Assembly: GCF_009749525.1 (NCBI RefSeq)
Contig: NZ_WOAC01000017.1
Span: 1 to 64,000, forward strand
Direction: 5' to 3'
Length of the DNA stretch: 64,000 nucleotides
Source of the DNA: Mesorhizobium xinjiangense
GTDB lineage: Bacteria; Pseudomonadota; Alphaproteobacteria; Rhizobiales; Rhizobiaceae
Shown in pieces: positions 8,133 to 19,737 of the stretch. A program made the position numbers and the translations under genes. The notes under the pieces were generated by a model. It had not been told where the DNA came from, did no database searches, and saw only the letters and a list, made by a program, of their open reading frames with translations. How positions within the stretch are numbered: position 1 is the first letter of the stretch; the number at the start of each line of letters is the position of its first letter.

Positions 8133-9128
8133 ATGCGGATATTTACATTGCTGACAGCCGCCGCGACCGCGGCATTCGCGCAGGTCGCGTCGGCCGACAC
8201 GCTCACCGTCTACACCTATGAAAGCTTCACCGCCGAATGGGGCCCCGGCCCGCAGGTCGAAAAGGCCTTCGAGGCGGAATGCGGCTGCGACCTGGAATTC
8301 GTCGCGGTCGCCGACGGCGTGGCGCTTCTCAACCGCGTCAGGCTGGAAGGCGAAGCGACCAAGGCCGACATCGTGCTGGGGCTCGACACCAATCTGACGA
8401 CCGCGGCAAAGGCGACGGGGCTATTTGCCGAGCACAACATCGACACGGCAGCGATCACCGTTCCCGGCGGCTGGTCGGACGACGTCTTCGTGCCTTACGA
8501 CTACGGCTATTTCGCCGTCATCTACGATACCCAGCAGATGACCACGCCCCCCGGCAGCCTGAAGGAACTGGTCGAGGGCGACGCGGGCCAAAAGATCGTC
8601 ATTCAGGACCCCCGCACCTCGACGCCGGGTCTCGGCCTCCTGTTGTGGATGAAGGCCGTCTATGGCGATAAGGCGGGCGAGGCCTGGGCCGAGCTCAGCG
8701 ACCGTATCCTCACCGTCACGCCCGGCTGGAGCGAGGCCTACGGGCTGTTCACCAGCGGCGAGGCGCCGATGGTGCTGTCCTACACCACTTCGCCGGCCTA
8801 TCACATGATTGCCGAAGACACGGAGCGCTATCAGGCGGCGGGTTTTTCGGAAGGTCATTATCTGCAGATCGAGCTCGCCGGCCTGACGACGAGGGGAACC
8901 GAGAACCCGCTTGCGCGGCAGTTTCTCGCCTTCATGACCGGTCCGGCCTTCCAGGATGTCATACCGGAGACCAACTGGATGTTTCCGGCGGGCAAGACCA
9001 GCGAGCCGCTCGACCCGGCCTTTTCCAAGCTGGTGAAGCCGCAAGAGACGCTGCTGATCGATGCCGAAACCGTGGAGGCCAACCGCCAGGCCTGGGTGGA
9101 TGAATGGCTGTCCGCGATGAGCCGCTGA
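8133..9128 (+). CDS. thiB: Thiamine ABC transporter, substrate-binding protein
   Basis: Periplasmic binding protein for thiamine, 331 residues. Residues 1-22 are a signal peptide ending FAQVASA, and the mature part opens [18 protein letters not shown], the family hallmark. Other conserved segments are [11 protein letters not shown]-like [18 protein letters not shown] near residue 67, [14 protein letters not shown] near 120 and [20 protein letters not shown] near 160. It is the first gene after the TPP riboswitch and overlaps thiP by 25 bases, so the three transporter genes form one operon. Confidence 0.96.
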   Translation: MRIFTLLTAAATAAFAQVASADTLTVYTYESFTAEWGPGPQVEKAFEAECGCDLEFVAVADGVALLNRVRLEGEATKADIVLGLDTNLTTAAKATGLFAEHNIDTAAITVPGGWSDDVFVPYDYGYFAVIYDTQQMTTPPGSLKELVEGDAGQKIVIQDPRTSTPGLGLLLWMKAVYGDKAGEAWAELSDRILTVTPGWSEAYGLFTSGEAPMVLSYTTSPAYHMIAEDTERYQAAGFSEGHYLQIELAGLTTRGTENPLARQFLAFMTGPAFQDVIPETNWMFPAGKTSEPLDPAFSKLVKPQETLLIDAETVEANRQAWVDEWLSAMSR

Positions 9129-10738
9129 CACGGCCGCGCGGCGCGGTCCATGAATGGCGCGGCCTCGCCGGATTGGCATTCATTGGCCTTCTGATCGGCG
9201 GGGCGCTGCTCGGGCTCGTGGCCGAAGGCGCGCGCGATCCTTCGGGCGCTCGCGACGCCTTCGATCCCTATCTCGCCCGGGTGGTGCGTTTCACGCTTCT
9301 GCAGGCGATCCTGTCGACGCTGGCGTCGGTTCTGCCGGCGATCGTCGTGGCGCGCGCCCTTTCGCGGCACGGCGCCTTTCGCGGCCGCGGGCTCTTGCTG
9401 CGGCTTTTCTCCGTTCCTCTCGCCCTGCCGCAGATCGTGGCGGCGCTCGGCGTTCTGGCGCTCTTCGGGCGCGCCGGGCTGCTGGCCGATCTCGCGAGCG
9501 CGTCGGGGCTGGGGCACTGGCCGAGCATATACGGGCTTTCGGGCATCCTGATCGCCCATGCCTTTTTCAACGTCCCGCTCGCCGCTCGCCTTCTTCTGCA
9601 GGCGCTCGATACGATCCCGGCCGATCATTGGCGTCTGGCGAGCCAGCTTGGCATGGCGCCATGGTCGACCTTTGGTCTCATCGAATGGCCGGCGATGCGC
9701 GCCGCCTTGCCCGGCATTGCGGGCCTCGTCTTCATGCTGTGCGTCACATCCTTCACCATTGTCCTGACACTCGGCGGAGGCCCGGCGGCGACGACGCTGG
9801 AAGTGGCGATCTACCAGGCCTTGCGCTTCGACTTCGATCCCGCGCGGGCGCTGGTTCTGACCGCGTTGCAGCTTGGACTGACCATTGCGATCGTCTGGCT
9901 GCTGGCGCGGCTCGGCGCCGACCTGGCAGGCGAGACATCGATTGCCGTCTCGCGGCGCCGATACGCCGCCATCGGAGGGGTAGAGACGCTGTTCAACGCC
10001 GCCGTGCTCATGCTCGCGCTCGCCTTTGTCGGTGGCCCCATTGCTGCCATCGTCGCAGGCGGGCTGGAAGCCGATCTCGGTCGCCTCATCGGGGAACACG
10101 CGGTGCGCGCCGCGCTTGCCACCAGCCTCGTCCTGGCCTTCGTCGCCGCCATTCTATGTTGCCTTCTCACCTTCGGGCTCGTTTCCGGGCGCAAGCGGCT
10201 GGAGGCGCGGCGGCGCTCTTCGCCGGCCGGATTGGCCGAGCGCCTGATGGACAGCGGCACGGCGCTCGTCCTGGTCGTGCCGCCTATCATCATCGGTGCG
10301 GGATGGTTCCTGCTTTTGCGCCTGTTCGCCGATGCCTTCGCCTTCGCGCCGGTCATGGTGGTCTGCGTCAATGCGGTGATGGCGATACCGTTCGTCGTGC
10401 GGGCGATTCGTCCGGCCCATGATTCGGCCTTCGACCGCCATGACAGGCTCTGCCGGCAACTCGGCATAACGGGCATGGCGCGGCTGAGGCTCGTCGACTG
10501 GCCGGTGATGCGCCGGCCGCTGGCGACCGGCTTCGCCTTTGCCATGGCGCTTTCGATCGGCGATCTCGGCGTTATCGCGCTGTTCGGCAGCGAGCAGGTG
10601 CAGACGCTGCCCTATCTGCTGCTTGCCCGCATGAGCAGCTATCGCACCGCCGATGCGGCCGGCATCGCCCTCATCCTTGCCGTCTTCTGCTTTTTGCTCA
10701 TCATGCTGGCCGAAAGGCTGGGAGGCGAGAAACGGTGA
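9104..10738 (+). CDS. thiP: Thiamine ABC transporter, permease
   Basis: The membrane subunit of the thiamine importer, 544 residues, with two homologous permease halves in one chain and about 12 membrane helices. Each half has a BPD-type coupling motif: the N-terminal half near [22 protein letters not shown] and the C-terminal half near [20 protein letters not shown]. The ATG at 9104 lies inside the end of thiB, and the stop overlaps the GTG of thiQ, indicating translational coupling. Length and two-half layout match ThiP. Confidence 0.95.
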   Translation: MAVRDEPLTRPRGAVHEWRGLAGLAFIGLLIGGALLGLVAEGARDPSGARDAFDPYLARVVRFTLLQAILSTLASVLPAIVVARALSRHGAFRGRGLLLRLFSVPLALPQIVAALGVLALFGRAGLLADLASASGLGHWPSIYGLSGILIAHAFFNVPLAARLLLQALDTIPADHWRLASQLGMAPWSTFGLIEWPAMRAALPGIAGLVFMLCVTSFTIVLTLGGGPAATTLEVAIYQALRFDFDPARALVLTALQLGLTIAIVWLLARLGADLAGETSIAVSRRRYAAIGGVETLFNAAVLMLALAFVGGPIAAIVAGGLEADLGRLIGEHAVRAALATSLVLAFVAAILCCLLTFGLVSGRKRLEARRRSSPAGLAERLMDSGTALVLVVPPIIIGAGWFLLLRLFADAFAFAPVMVVCVNAVMAIPFVVRAIRPAHDSAFDRHDRLCRQLGITGMARLRLVDWPVMRRPLATGFAFAMALSIGDLGVIALFGSEQVQTLPYLLLARMSSYRTADAAGIALILAVFCFLLIMLAERLGGEKR

Positions 10739-11496
10739 GCGGAGCGGAAATATTCGACATCACGATCGACAAGGTGCGCTTCAGCTATGACGGCGCGCCG
10801 ATGCACTTCGATGCGACGATCGCGGCCAATGCGATAACGGCGCTGATCGGGCCGAGCGGGTCGGGCAAATCCACCCTGCTCAACCTGATAGCAGGCTTCG
10901 AGACGCCGTCGCAGGGGCGCATCCTTTTTGCCGGACGCGACCATACGGCCGTCGCTCCGGCCGAACGCCCGGTCTCCATGGTCTTTCAGGAAAACAACCT
11001 GTTTGCCCATCTCGACGTCGCCGCCAATGTCGGGCTCGGGCGCTCACCGTCCTTGAAGCTCGACGAGGCGGACCGTGACGACATTTCCACCGCGCTCGAG
11101 AGGGTGGGACTTGCCGGCAAGGACAAGCGCCTGCCGCGCGAACTTTCGGGCGGCGAGCGCCAGAGGGTGGCGCTGGCCCGAGTTCTGGTCAGAAACCGTC
11201 CGGTGCTGCTGCTCGACGAGGCGTTTGCCTCGCTCGGCCCGTCGCTGCGCCGGGACATGCTGGACCTGGTGGGCGAATTGCAGCGTTCCCGCGCCATGAC
11301 GGTGTTGATGGTCACGCACGATCCGGCCGATGCATTGCGCATTGCCGCGCATACGATTTTCCTGGAAAATGGGTGTGTCGTCGCAAGCGGTGACACGGCA
11401 ACGATGCTCTCGGGAAAGGCGCCGGCGCAGGTGCAGCGCTATCTCGGCGGCAAAGTTCGTGATGCCGGGGACACAATTGCCCGGAAGGAGACATAA
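10735..11496 (+). CDS. thiQ: Thiamine ABC transporter, ATP-binding protein
   Basis: Cytoplasmic ATPase of the thiamine importer, 253 residues, slightly longer than the E. coli form. Walker A is GPSGSGKST near residue 38, the Q-loop [11 protein letters not shown] near 83, the ABC signature [15 protein letters not shown] near 133 and Walker B VLLLDEAF near 153. Two small departures are visible: DEA in place of the usual DEP, and ASLGPSLR where most ATPases have an Asp in the D-loop (SALDP). The GTG start overlaps the thiP stop by four bases. Confidence 0.94.
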   Translation: MSGAEIFDITIDKVRFSYDGAPMHFDATIAANAITALIGPSGSGKSTLLNLIAGFETPSQGRILFAGRDHTAVAPAERPVSMVFQENNLFAHLDVAANVGLGRSPSLKLDEADRDDISTALERVGLAGKDKRLPRELSGGERQRVALARVLVRNRPVLLLDEAFASLGPSLRRDMLDLVGELQRSRAMTVLMVTHDPADALRIAAHTIFLENGCVVASGDTATMLSGKAPAQVQRYLGGKVRDAGDTIARKET

Positions 11497-11594
11497 TTCT
11501 TGGGCAGAAGGCGCCAGCGTAACCAAGTATTCACCAAATCAGCGCGATTGGTTTGCATCAGGGCCGGAACCAAGGCGGCGTTTGTCGCTTGTCT

Positions 11595-11626
11595 TAGAGC
11601 AATTCCAGGAGAAGTGGGCACCGGTC
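11595..11626. repeat. Family A repeat, terminal fragment
   Basis: About 32 bases (AGAGCAATTCCAGGAGAAGT followed by GGGCACCGGT) match the right-hand end of the family A units at 85-293, in opposite orientation. The remainder of the element is missing. It lies between thiQ and the M48 peptidase gene. Confidence 0.7.
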
Positions 11627-11661
11627 GCATGGTCGCGGGAAGGATTCGGACTGGCTATCTG

Positions 11662-13170
11662 ATGTCTGCAATTGAAGGTCGGGCAGACGGCGCGTGGAAC
11701 GCGCGTCGAGCGATGAGTATTCTTGCCGTTGCATGTCTGTGCGCGTTTGCCGCCGCCTGCCAGATGGCGAACGGCCCGATCAGCGAGTCCGCGTTCACGC
11801 CGTCGAACAATCCGGTGACCGTCGAGACGGTGACGCGCAACGACCGGCTGGCGGAGATCGCACGGGCCCAGCATCCGCGCATCCTGGCGACCTATGGGGG
11901 CGAGTATTCCGACCCCAAACTCGAGCGCATGGTGGCCAAGATCGTCGGCAATCTGACGACGGCGTCGGGCGATCCGGACCAGACCTACCGCATCACCATT
12001 CTCAACTCGCCCAACATCAACGCCTTCGCCCTGCCCGGCGGCTATCTCTACGTGACCCGGGGCTTGCTGGCGCTGGCCAATGATTCGGCGGAGCTGGCCA
12101 CGGTGATCGCCCACGAGATGGGGCATGTCACGGCCAATCACGGTATCCAGCGCCAGAAGAAGGAAGCCGAGGAACAGCTCGCCTCGCGCGTGGTCGGCGA
12201 GGTTCTCGGCGGCGGCGGTTCGGTCGCCCAGGCGAGCCTGGTGCGCGGCAAGCTGCGCCTGGCGCAATTTTCCAGGAACCAGGAGCTGCAGGCCGACGAG
12301 ATCGGTATCCGCACCACCGCCAAGGCCGGCTATGATGCCTATTCCGCGGCCCGCTTTCTGCAGGCCATGGCGGCCTATTCGGACCTTCGTTCGGTCAGCG
12401 GCGCGCATGACACCAGCCTCGACTTCCTGGCGTCCCACCCCAATGCGCCGCAGCGCATCGATCTGGCGCGGCGCCATGCCCGCGAATACGGGCCGGAAGG
12501 CACCGGCCGGCGCGACCGCGACAGCTTTCTCGAGGGCGTGGACGGCCTGTTGTTCGGCGACAAGCCGGAAGAAGGTTACGTGCGCGGCAATACTTTCCAG
12601 CATCCGGGCCTCGGGATCAGCTTCTCGGTTCCCGAAGGCTTCGTCATCGACAATTCGGCCACGGCCGTCACGGCGGCCGGCCCGGGCGATGTCGCGATTC
12701 GCTTCGACGGCGTGGCGCTGCGCCGCAATATCAAGCTCACCGACTATCTCCAGAGCGGCTGGGTCGGTGGGCTTGACGGGAACAGCGTGCGCGCCGTGAC
12801 CATCAACGGCAACGAGGCGGCGACGGCGCGCGCGCGCTCGGATGGCTGGCAGTTCGCCGTCACCGTGGTCAGGGCCGACGACCGGGTCTACCGCCTCTTG
12901 ACGGCCGCCCCCGCGTCGAGCTCGGCGCTCGAGCCGACCGCGCAACTGGTCGGCAACAGCTTCCACCTGCTGAGCGCTGCCGAGCGCCGGGCGCTCAAGC
13001 CGTTGCGGGTGCGCGTGGTGACCGTGCGTCCGGGGCAGAACGTCGCCTCGCTCGCCGCGCAGATGAAAGGCGTCGGGCGGGCGCAGGAACTGTTCCGGCT
13101 GATCAACGCCCTGCCGCCCGGCGGCGGTGTCTCGGCCGGCGATCGGGTCAAGATCGTCACCGACCGCTAG
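11662..13170 (+). CDS. M48 family metalloprotease, lipoprotein (BepA-like)
   Basis: A zinc peptidase predicted to sit in the periplasm, anchored to a membrane by lipid. The signal sequence SILAVACLCAFAAAC ends in a lipobox Cys. The peptidase domain has NINAFALPGGYLYVTRG, then the zinc motif HEMGH near residue 151 (downstream E in QELQADEIGI completes the site). The C-terminal third contains a second domain and a final segment, VRVVTVRPGQNVASLA...GDRVKIV, that resembles a LysM-type fold. Such enzymes monitor outer-membrane protein assembly. The start at 11662 gives 502 residues; the ATG at 11713, just before the signal sequence, is a good alternative. Confidence 0.87.
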   Translation: MSAIEGRADGAWNARRAMSILAVACLCAFAAACQMANGPISESAFTPSNNPVTVETVTRNDRLAEIARAQHPRILATYGGEYSDPKLERMVAKIVGNLTTASGDPDQTYRITILNSPNINAFALPGGYLYVTRGLLALANDSAELATVIAHEMGHVTANHGIQRQKKEAEEQLASRVVGEVLGGGGSVAQASLVRGKLRLAQFSRNQELQADEIGIRTTAKAGYDAYSAARFLQAMAAYSDLRSVSGAHDTSLDFLASHPNAPQRIDLARRHAREYGPEGTGRRDRDSFLEGVDGLLFGDKPEEGYVRGNTFQHPGLGISFSVPEGFVIDNSATAVTAAGPGDVAIRFDGVALRRNIKLTDYLQSGWVGGLDGNSVRAVTINGNEAATARARSDGWQFAVTVVRADDRVYRLLTAAPASSSALEPTAQLVGNSFHLLSAAERRALKPLRVRVVTVRPGQNVASLAAQMKGVGRAQELFRLINALPPGGGVSAGDRVKIVTDR

Positions 13171-13281
13171 CGCGCGTTCGCTTCAAACGGAAATGTTTGA
13201 AGCAAAGATATGCGCGCCAAATCAATATGCTGGAACATGTACCTTTCGCTCAAACGATTCCGTTTGAGCGGGACATGTTCT
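13171..13281. repeat. Family B intergenic repeat with two hairpins
   Basis: The element begins on the base after the M48 peptidase stop codon. It contains a hairpin with stems GCTTCAAAC/GTTTGAAGC, a spacer AGATATGCGCGCC, and a second hairpin GCTCAAACG/CGTTTGAGC flanked by an ACATGT/ACATGTTC pair. A second nearly full copy lies at 43557-43672 and a shrunken one at 38589-38617. Position and structure suggest a 3' processing, terminator or REP-like role. Confidence 0.85.
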
Positions 13282-13406
13282 AAGCGGCGGGGTTTCGGAC
13301 GGAAAAGAAGGTTCCACGCCTTCAGGAGCCAACGGCAGGCGCTCCAGTCAAACGCCTGCCGTCTTCAAGATGTTGGATCGGTTCATCGATCTCGGTGCGG
13401 CGCGGT

Positions 13407-15362
<1,956 letters not shown>

Positions 15363-15576
15363 TCTTCCCTCCCGAAACGGATTGTCAGAGGCCGCCGATC
15401 GCCAGTAGGTTGCCCCGCGACGCGGCCGATTGGGGCGCATTATTATCAATTCGCGCCGCACCACAATATTAGACCTTTGGCCGGATGGCATTCCCTGCCG
15501 TCGAATTTTCCGCTGCGACGCGACGCCGCTTCACGCGGTGGTGCGATTTCGTCATTTCAGCTAAGAATGAGCCGCC

Positions 15577-15867
15577 ATGCGACGAATGCGAGCAATGCGA
15601 ATTAGCCTTCTACCCGTGCTGCTGGTTGCGGCCGTGCTTGCCGGATGCGTGACCGCGGAGGAACGCCGCGCAGAGGACGAGGAGAACTGCCGGTCGTTCG
15701 GTTTCAGGCCGGGCACCGACGCTTTTGCCGACTGCCTTCTCAGCCTCGAGCTCGATCGCCGGGCGGCGAGCCGTGCTGCGGCCGCGCGCTTCGATCTTTA
15801 TGACGATCCCTGGATCGTCTATCGCCCGATGCCGGTGCGCCCGAGGCCCCGGCCGCGCGCTCGCTGA
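15577..15867 (+). CDS. Small predicted lipoprotein
   Basis: A 96-residue protein with a basic start, a hydrophobic signal (ISLLPVLLVAAVLAGC) whose lipobox LAGC places the lipidated Cys near residue 23, a charged segment with two further Cys (ENCRSFGF and FADCLLSLEL), and a Pro/Arg-rich end. Translation could begin at 15577 or at the ATG seven codons later. I do not recognise a function; small lipoproteins of this style with a CRxxGF...C pattern are common in Rhizobiales. Confidence 0.7.
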   Translation: MRRMRAMRISLLPVLLVAAVLAGCVTAEERRAEDEENCRSFGFRPGTDAFADCLLSLELDRRAASRAAAARFDLYDDPWIVYRPMPVRPRPRPRAR

Positions 15868-15999
15868 CACCGCTGTCAGCACTTGCCGCGATGTGCTGCT
15901 AACATGCTGATATCGCGTGATGTTTTTTGCGTATCGGAGATTTTTCAGTAGACGGATAAGCAAAGTTCGGGCACGCTGAGCATCGGGAGGAATGACAGC

Positions 16000-16296
16000 T
16001 TGGGGGTTGGCATGCGTGAAAGCAGGCAACAGACCTCGGATCTGGGGATGATGCTGCAAGGCTACGGCCTGACGACGGCGAAGATCCTCTACCATATGCC
16101 CGATCATCCGCACCTTCTGCAGACCTATATCTGGCAGGACTACGACGTTGCGCCGGATTTTCCGGTTCTTTTCGACTTTATCGACTTTTGGAAGGAGAAG
16201 CTCGAGGGGCCGCTGCATTCGATCTGCTTTACCCATCGCCGATTGATCGCGCCGAACGAATGGCGCAGCGTGAAGGGCGAACTCGTCCTGCATTGA
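16000..16296 (+). CDS. usg: Usg family protein
   Basis: A 98-residue soluble protein matching the alphaproteobacterial Usg family, named for its place upstream of trp genes in Caulobacter; its function is unknown. Conserved segments are GYGLTTAKILYHMPDHP, LLQTYIWQDYDVAPDFP and LEGPLHSICFTHRRLI. The TTG at 16000 is spaced nine bases from a GGGAGG site; the ATG at 16012 is the alternative but is poorly spaced from it. No trp gene is close, so the original linkage is not kept here. Confidence 0.85.
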   Translation: MGVGMRESRQQTSDLGMMLQGYGLTTAKILYHMPDHPHLLQTYIWQDYDVAPDFPVLFDFIDFWKEKLEGPLHSICFTHRRLIAPNEWRSVKGELVLH

Positions 16297-16300
16297 TTGC

Positions 16301-16332
16301 GCCCGCCGGCCGAGGCCGACGGGCTCGGTTTT
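16301..16332 (+). terminator. Rho-independent terminator after usg
   Basis: A stem of GCCCG...CGGC pairing with GCCG...CGGGC (one mismatch, four-base loop) is followed directly by TCGGTTTT. It starts five bases after the usg stop codon and fits an intrinsic terminator on the + strand. Confidence 0.65.
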
Positions 16333-16353
16333 ACCGTGCATGTATGACGATCG

Positions 16354-17388
16354 TCACACCACGGGCGGGTTGAGCCGGGCAAAGCCTTCCTGGCGCCGAT
16401 AGGGGAAATGCGGATAGGGCGCTTCGGCCGCACTTGCCCGGTCGAGCCTGGCGACCTGTTCGGCCGACAGCGTCCAGCCCACGGCGCAGAGATTCTGGCG
16501 AAGCTGATCCTCGTTGCGCGCGCCGATGATGACGGACGATACGGTGGGGCGTTGCAGAAGCCAGTTGATCGCGACCTGGGGCACGGTCTTTCCCGTTTCC
16601 TGCGCCACTTCTTCGAGGGCGTCGACCACGCCGAACAGTCGTTCGTCGTCGACCGGCGGTCCGAAATCGGCCGTGTCGTGCAGCCGGCTGCCTTGCGGCA
16701 ATGGCTGGCCGCGGCGGATCTTGCCGGTCAGCCGGCCCCATCCGAGCGGGCTCCACACCAGCGCGCCGATGCCCTGGTCGAGGCCGAGCGGCATCAGGTC
16801 CCATTCGTAATCGCGCCCGATGAGCGAATAATAGACCTGATGGGCCACGTAGCGCGGCCAACCGTGGCGCTCGGCGAGCGCGAGCGACTTCATGATCTGC
16901 CAGCCGGAGAAGTTCGACACGCCGACATAGCGCAGCTTGCCGTCGCGCACGAGCTGGTCGAGGGTCGACAGGACCTCCTCGATCGGAGTCTCGGCGTCGA
17001 AGGCATGGAGCTGAAACAGGTCGATATAATCAGTGCCGATCCGCTTCAGCGCGTCGTCGACGCCGCGCAGAAGACGGTCGCGCGACGTGCCGGCATCGTT
17101 GGGGCCTTCGCCCATCGGCAGTGCCATCTTGGTCGAGATCATCACTTCGCCGCGCCGGCCGCGGATCGCCTCGCCGAGAACGCGCTCCGACGCGCCGTTG
17201 GAATAGACGTCCGCCGTATCGAAGAGATTGACGCCGGCCTCCAGGCAGATGTCGACGAGGCGTCGTGCCTCGTTCTCGTCGGTGTTGCCCCAGGCGCCGA
17301 AAAGCGGGCCGGATCCGCCGAATGTTCCGGTGCCGAAACTGAGCGCGGGAACCTTGAGGCCGGATGCGCCGAGACGTCGATAATCCAT
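16354..17388 (-). CDS. Aldo/keto reductase
   Basis: A 344-residue NAD(P)H-dependent oxidoreductase with the TIM-barrel aldo/keto reductase pattern: MDYRRLGASGLKVPALSFGT at the start, NLFDTADVYSNG with catalytic Asp and Tyr near residue 53, a Lys in STKMALPMG near 87, QLHAFDAETPIEEV with the active-site His near 128, and SSVIIGARNEDQLRQNL near 295 for the cofactor phosphate. The substrate cannot be told. It starts 28 bases after the stop of the MFS gene on the same strand, so pump and reductase are probably one operon facing a divergent LysR regulator. Confidence 0.9.
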   Translation of the reverse strand: MDYRRLGASGLKVPALSFGTGTFGGSGPLFGAWGNTDENEARRLVDICLEAGVNLFDTADVYSNGASERVLGEAIRGRRGEVMISTKMALPMGEGPNDAGTSRDRLLRGVDDALKRIGTDYIDLFQLHAFDAETPIEEVLSTLDQLVRDGKLRYVGVSNFSGWQIMKSLALAERHGWPRYVAHQVYYSLIGRDYEWDLMPLGLDQGIGALVWSPLGWGRLTGKIRRGQPLPQGSRLHDTADFGPPVDDERLFGVVDALEEVAQETGKTVPQVAINWLLQRPTVSSVIIGARNEDQLRQNLCAVGWTLSAEQVARLDRASAAEAPYPHFPYRRQEGFARLNPPVV

Positions 17389-17416
17389 GATGAATGCTCC
17401 TGTTGGTTGGTGAAAC

Positions 17417-18613
17417 TCAATCGGCCGACAATGGCGCGCAGGCGGCCGCGGCAAGCCTTCGGCCGCGATCGAGGCGAAGATTGACGAGAGCCACGGCCAG
17501 CGCGGCCACAGGTACGAAGGAGGCGACCAGCGGCAGGGCGCCGAGGCCCGGCCCGTGATCGATGACCACGCCGCCGAGCCACGCGCCGGTGGCGTTGCCG
17601 AGATTGAAGGCGGCGATGTTGAAGGACGAGGCGAGGCCCTGCCCGGCGCCCTCGGCCTTCTCCAGCACCCACATTTGCAAAGGCGCTACCGTGGCGAAGG
17701 CCGCCGCGCCGAGCAGGCCGACCGCTGCGACGGCGAGAGTGCGGTCGTGGAGGGCGAAGGTCAGGACGAACAGCACCAGGCTGAGTGCGACGAGACTGCC
17801 GAGCACGGTCGGGACCAAGTGCTTGTCGGCCAGCCGCCCGCCCGCCAGATTGCCGGCGACGAGCCCGGCGCCGAAAACGAGCAGGATGGGCGAGACGGCG
17901 GCTTCGTCAAATCCGGTGATCCGGGTGAGCATCGGCGCGATGTAGGTGAAGGCGGCGAAGACGCCGACCCAGCTCAGGACCGTGGTCAGAAGGCCAAGCA
18001 GCACCTGTGGGCGGGCCAGAACGGCCAGCGATCCTTCCGATTCCTCCGCCTGCCCGGCTCCGCCTGGTTCGTCGCGCGGCACGAGGAGCGCGATGATGGC
18101 GAGTGCGGCAAGGCCGAGCAGGGTCACGGCGAAGAAGGTGGAGCGCCAGCCGAAGGCCTGGCCGAGCCAGGTTCCGAACGGCACGCCCAGAATATTGGCG
18201 ACGGTCAGTCCGGTGAACATGATGGCGATGGCCGACGCCTTCTTGTCCTTTGCCACCAGCCCGGTGGCGACGACGGAGCCGACACCGAAGAAGGAGGCGT
18301 GGGCGAAGGCGGTGAAGACGCGCGCCGCCATCAGCGTCCAGTAGTCGGGAGCCAAAGCGCAGGCGAGGTTGCCGAGGGTGAAGACCGCCATCAGCATCAG
18401 CAGAAGGGACTTGCGCGACCAGCGGCCGGTCAGCGCGCCGAGAAGCGGTGCGCCGGCGACAACGCCAAGCGCATAGCCCGAAATGAGCAGGCCGGCGGCG
18501 GAGATGGAGACGCCGAGGTCGGCGCCGACATCGAGCAGCAGGCCCATGATGACGAATTCCGTGACGCCGATGCCGAAGGCGCCGGCTGTCAGGGCATAGA
18601 GTGCAGGTGGCAT
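17417..18613 (-). CDS. MFS transporter (DHA1 family drug/sugar efflux)
   Basis: A 398-residue inner-membrane protein with about 12 helices and the DHA1 pattern: FGIGVTEFVIMGLL in helix 1, GALTGRWSRKSLLLMLM as the loop 2-3 signature, and FGVGSVVATGLVAKDKKASAIA between helices 4 and 5. Relatives include AraJ- and chloramphenicol-resistance-like efflux proteins. It is transcribed away from the LysR gene at 18739 across about 125 bp, a classic arrangement in which the regulator controls the pump and the downstream reductase. Substrate unknown. Confidence 0.9.
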   Translation of the reverse strand: MPPALYALTAGAFGIGVTEFVIMGLLLDVGADLGVSISAAGLLISGYALGVVAGAPLLGALTGRWSRKSLLLMLMAVFTLGNLACALAPDYWTLMAARVFTAFAHASFFGVGSVVATGLVAKDKKASAIAIMFTGLTVANILGVPFGTWLGQAFGWRSTFFAVTLLGLAALAIIALLVPRDEPGGAGQAEESEGSLAVLARPQVLLGLLTTVLSWVGVFAAFTYIAPMLTRITGFDEAAVSPILLVFGAGLVAGNLAGGRLADKHLVPTVLGSLVALSLVLFVLTFALHDRTLAVAAVGLLGAAAFATVAPLQMWVLEKAEGAGQGLASSFNIAAFNLGNATGAWLGGVVIDHGPGLGALPLVASFVPVAALAVALVNLRLDRGRRLAAAACAPLSAD

Positions 18614-18738
18614 GGCAGTGTCCGCAATCTGGGAGGTGAACTCGGGAAATGACCGGCGGCGTGGTGCGCTGCCGTCTCCATCAGATGGACTCCGCGCAAT
18701 TGATGAGCTAGATATTCATTTGGAACATTACCCATGAA

Positions 18739-19731
18739 ATGAATTCACAGATGAACATCGACCAGACCAATCGCTTCCGCGAGATCGAGGTGTTCGTCCG
18801 CGTCGTCGAGGCGCAGAGCTTCTCTGCCGCAGCCCGCAACCTCGCCATGACGCCGTCCGCCGTCTCGAAGCTCATTGCACGGCTCGAAGAGCGCCTCGGC
18901 ATACCGCTTATCCGCCGCTCGACGCGGCGCCTGCATGTCACGGCGGAGGGCAATGCGTTTTACGAGAACTCCGTGCGCATCCTGGCCGAGCTCGCCGCCG
19001 CCGAACGCGAGGCTGCGGCGGGCGCCGCGCCGCGCGGGCGATTGCGCGTCAACTCCAACGTGCCCTTCGGCCATCACCGGCTGATCCCGCTGCTGCCGAA
19101 ATTCCAGGCGCTTTATCCCGAGGTTGCCGTCGACATCGCCCTGACCGACCATGTCGTCGACCTGATCGAGGAACGGGCGGACGTGGCGATCCGCACCGGT
19201 CCGCTGAGCACGCCGGATCTGGTTGCCCGCAGGCTGCTTCGCACCCGCATGGCCGTCGTTGCAGCGCCGAGCTATCTGGAGGCGCATGGCCGTCCGCAAA
19301 CACCCGCCGAGCTCGAGCGCCACCGGCTGCTTGGCTTCTGCTTTTCGCGCGCCTTCGAGGGCTGGCCGTTCGTCGATCCCGCCGGCCGGCCAATCATCGT
19401 GCCGCCGGTCGGCGGTTCACTGGTCAATGACGGGGAGACGATGCGCCTGGCCGCCATCGCCGGCATGGGGATCGCGCGGTTGTCGTCCTGGCATCTGCGT
19501 GACGACATCGCGTCGGGCCGCCTGGTGCCGCTGCTCGAAGAGTTCAATCCCGGCGACGAGGAGACCTTCTATGCCGTCTATGTCGGGCAGGGAAAGCATC
19601 TGCCCGCGCGCGTGCGCGCCTTTCTCGATTTCCTCGTTGATAATATCACCTCCGACGGGGCGCCGCGTCTTCCACCCGAAGCGATGGTGAAGGGGACAAT
19701 CGACCGGCCCCTACTTCCGGCGAGAGGATGA
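18739..19731 (+). CDS. LysR family transcriptional regulator
   Basis: A 330-residue DNA-binding regulator. The N-terminal winged helix is clear: FREIEVFVRVVEAQSFSAAA, AVSKLIARLEERLG and LIRRSTRRLHVT within residues 10-70. The C-terminal two-lobed effector domain follows, with GRLRVNSNVPFGHHRL near residue 98 and RADVAIRTGPL near 145. The ATG at 18751, four codons in, would also serve. It lies head to head with the MFS-reductase pair and is the likely regulator of that pair. Confidence 0.92.
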   Translation: MNSQMNIDQTNRFREIEVFVRVVEAQSFSAAARNLAMTPSAVSKLIARLEERLGIPLIRRSTRRLHVTAEGNAFYENSVRILAELAAAEREAAAGAAPRGRLRVNSNVPFGHHRLIPLLPKFQALYPEVAVDIALTDHVVDLIEERADVAIRTGPLSTPDLVARRLLRTRMAVVAAPSYLEAHGRPQTPAELERHRLLGFCFSRAFEGWPFVDPAGRPIIVPPVGGSLVNDGETMRLAAIAGMGIARLSSWHLRDDIASGRLVPLLEEFNPGDEETFYAVYVGQGKHLPARVRAFLDFLVDNITSDGAPRLPPEAMVKGTIDRPLLPARG

Positions 19732-19737
19732 TTGGGT

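Noticed and set aside
10735-11496. ThiQ as an inactive ATPase because of its D-loop change
   Set aside because: Walker A, signature and the catalytic Glu after Walker B are intact, and similar D-loop forms occur in rhizobial ThiQ proteins.
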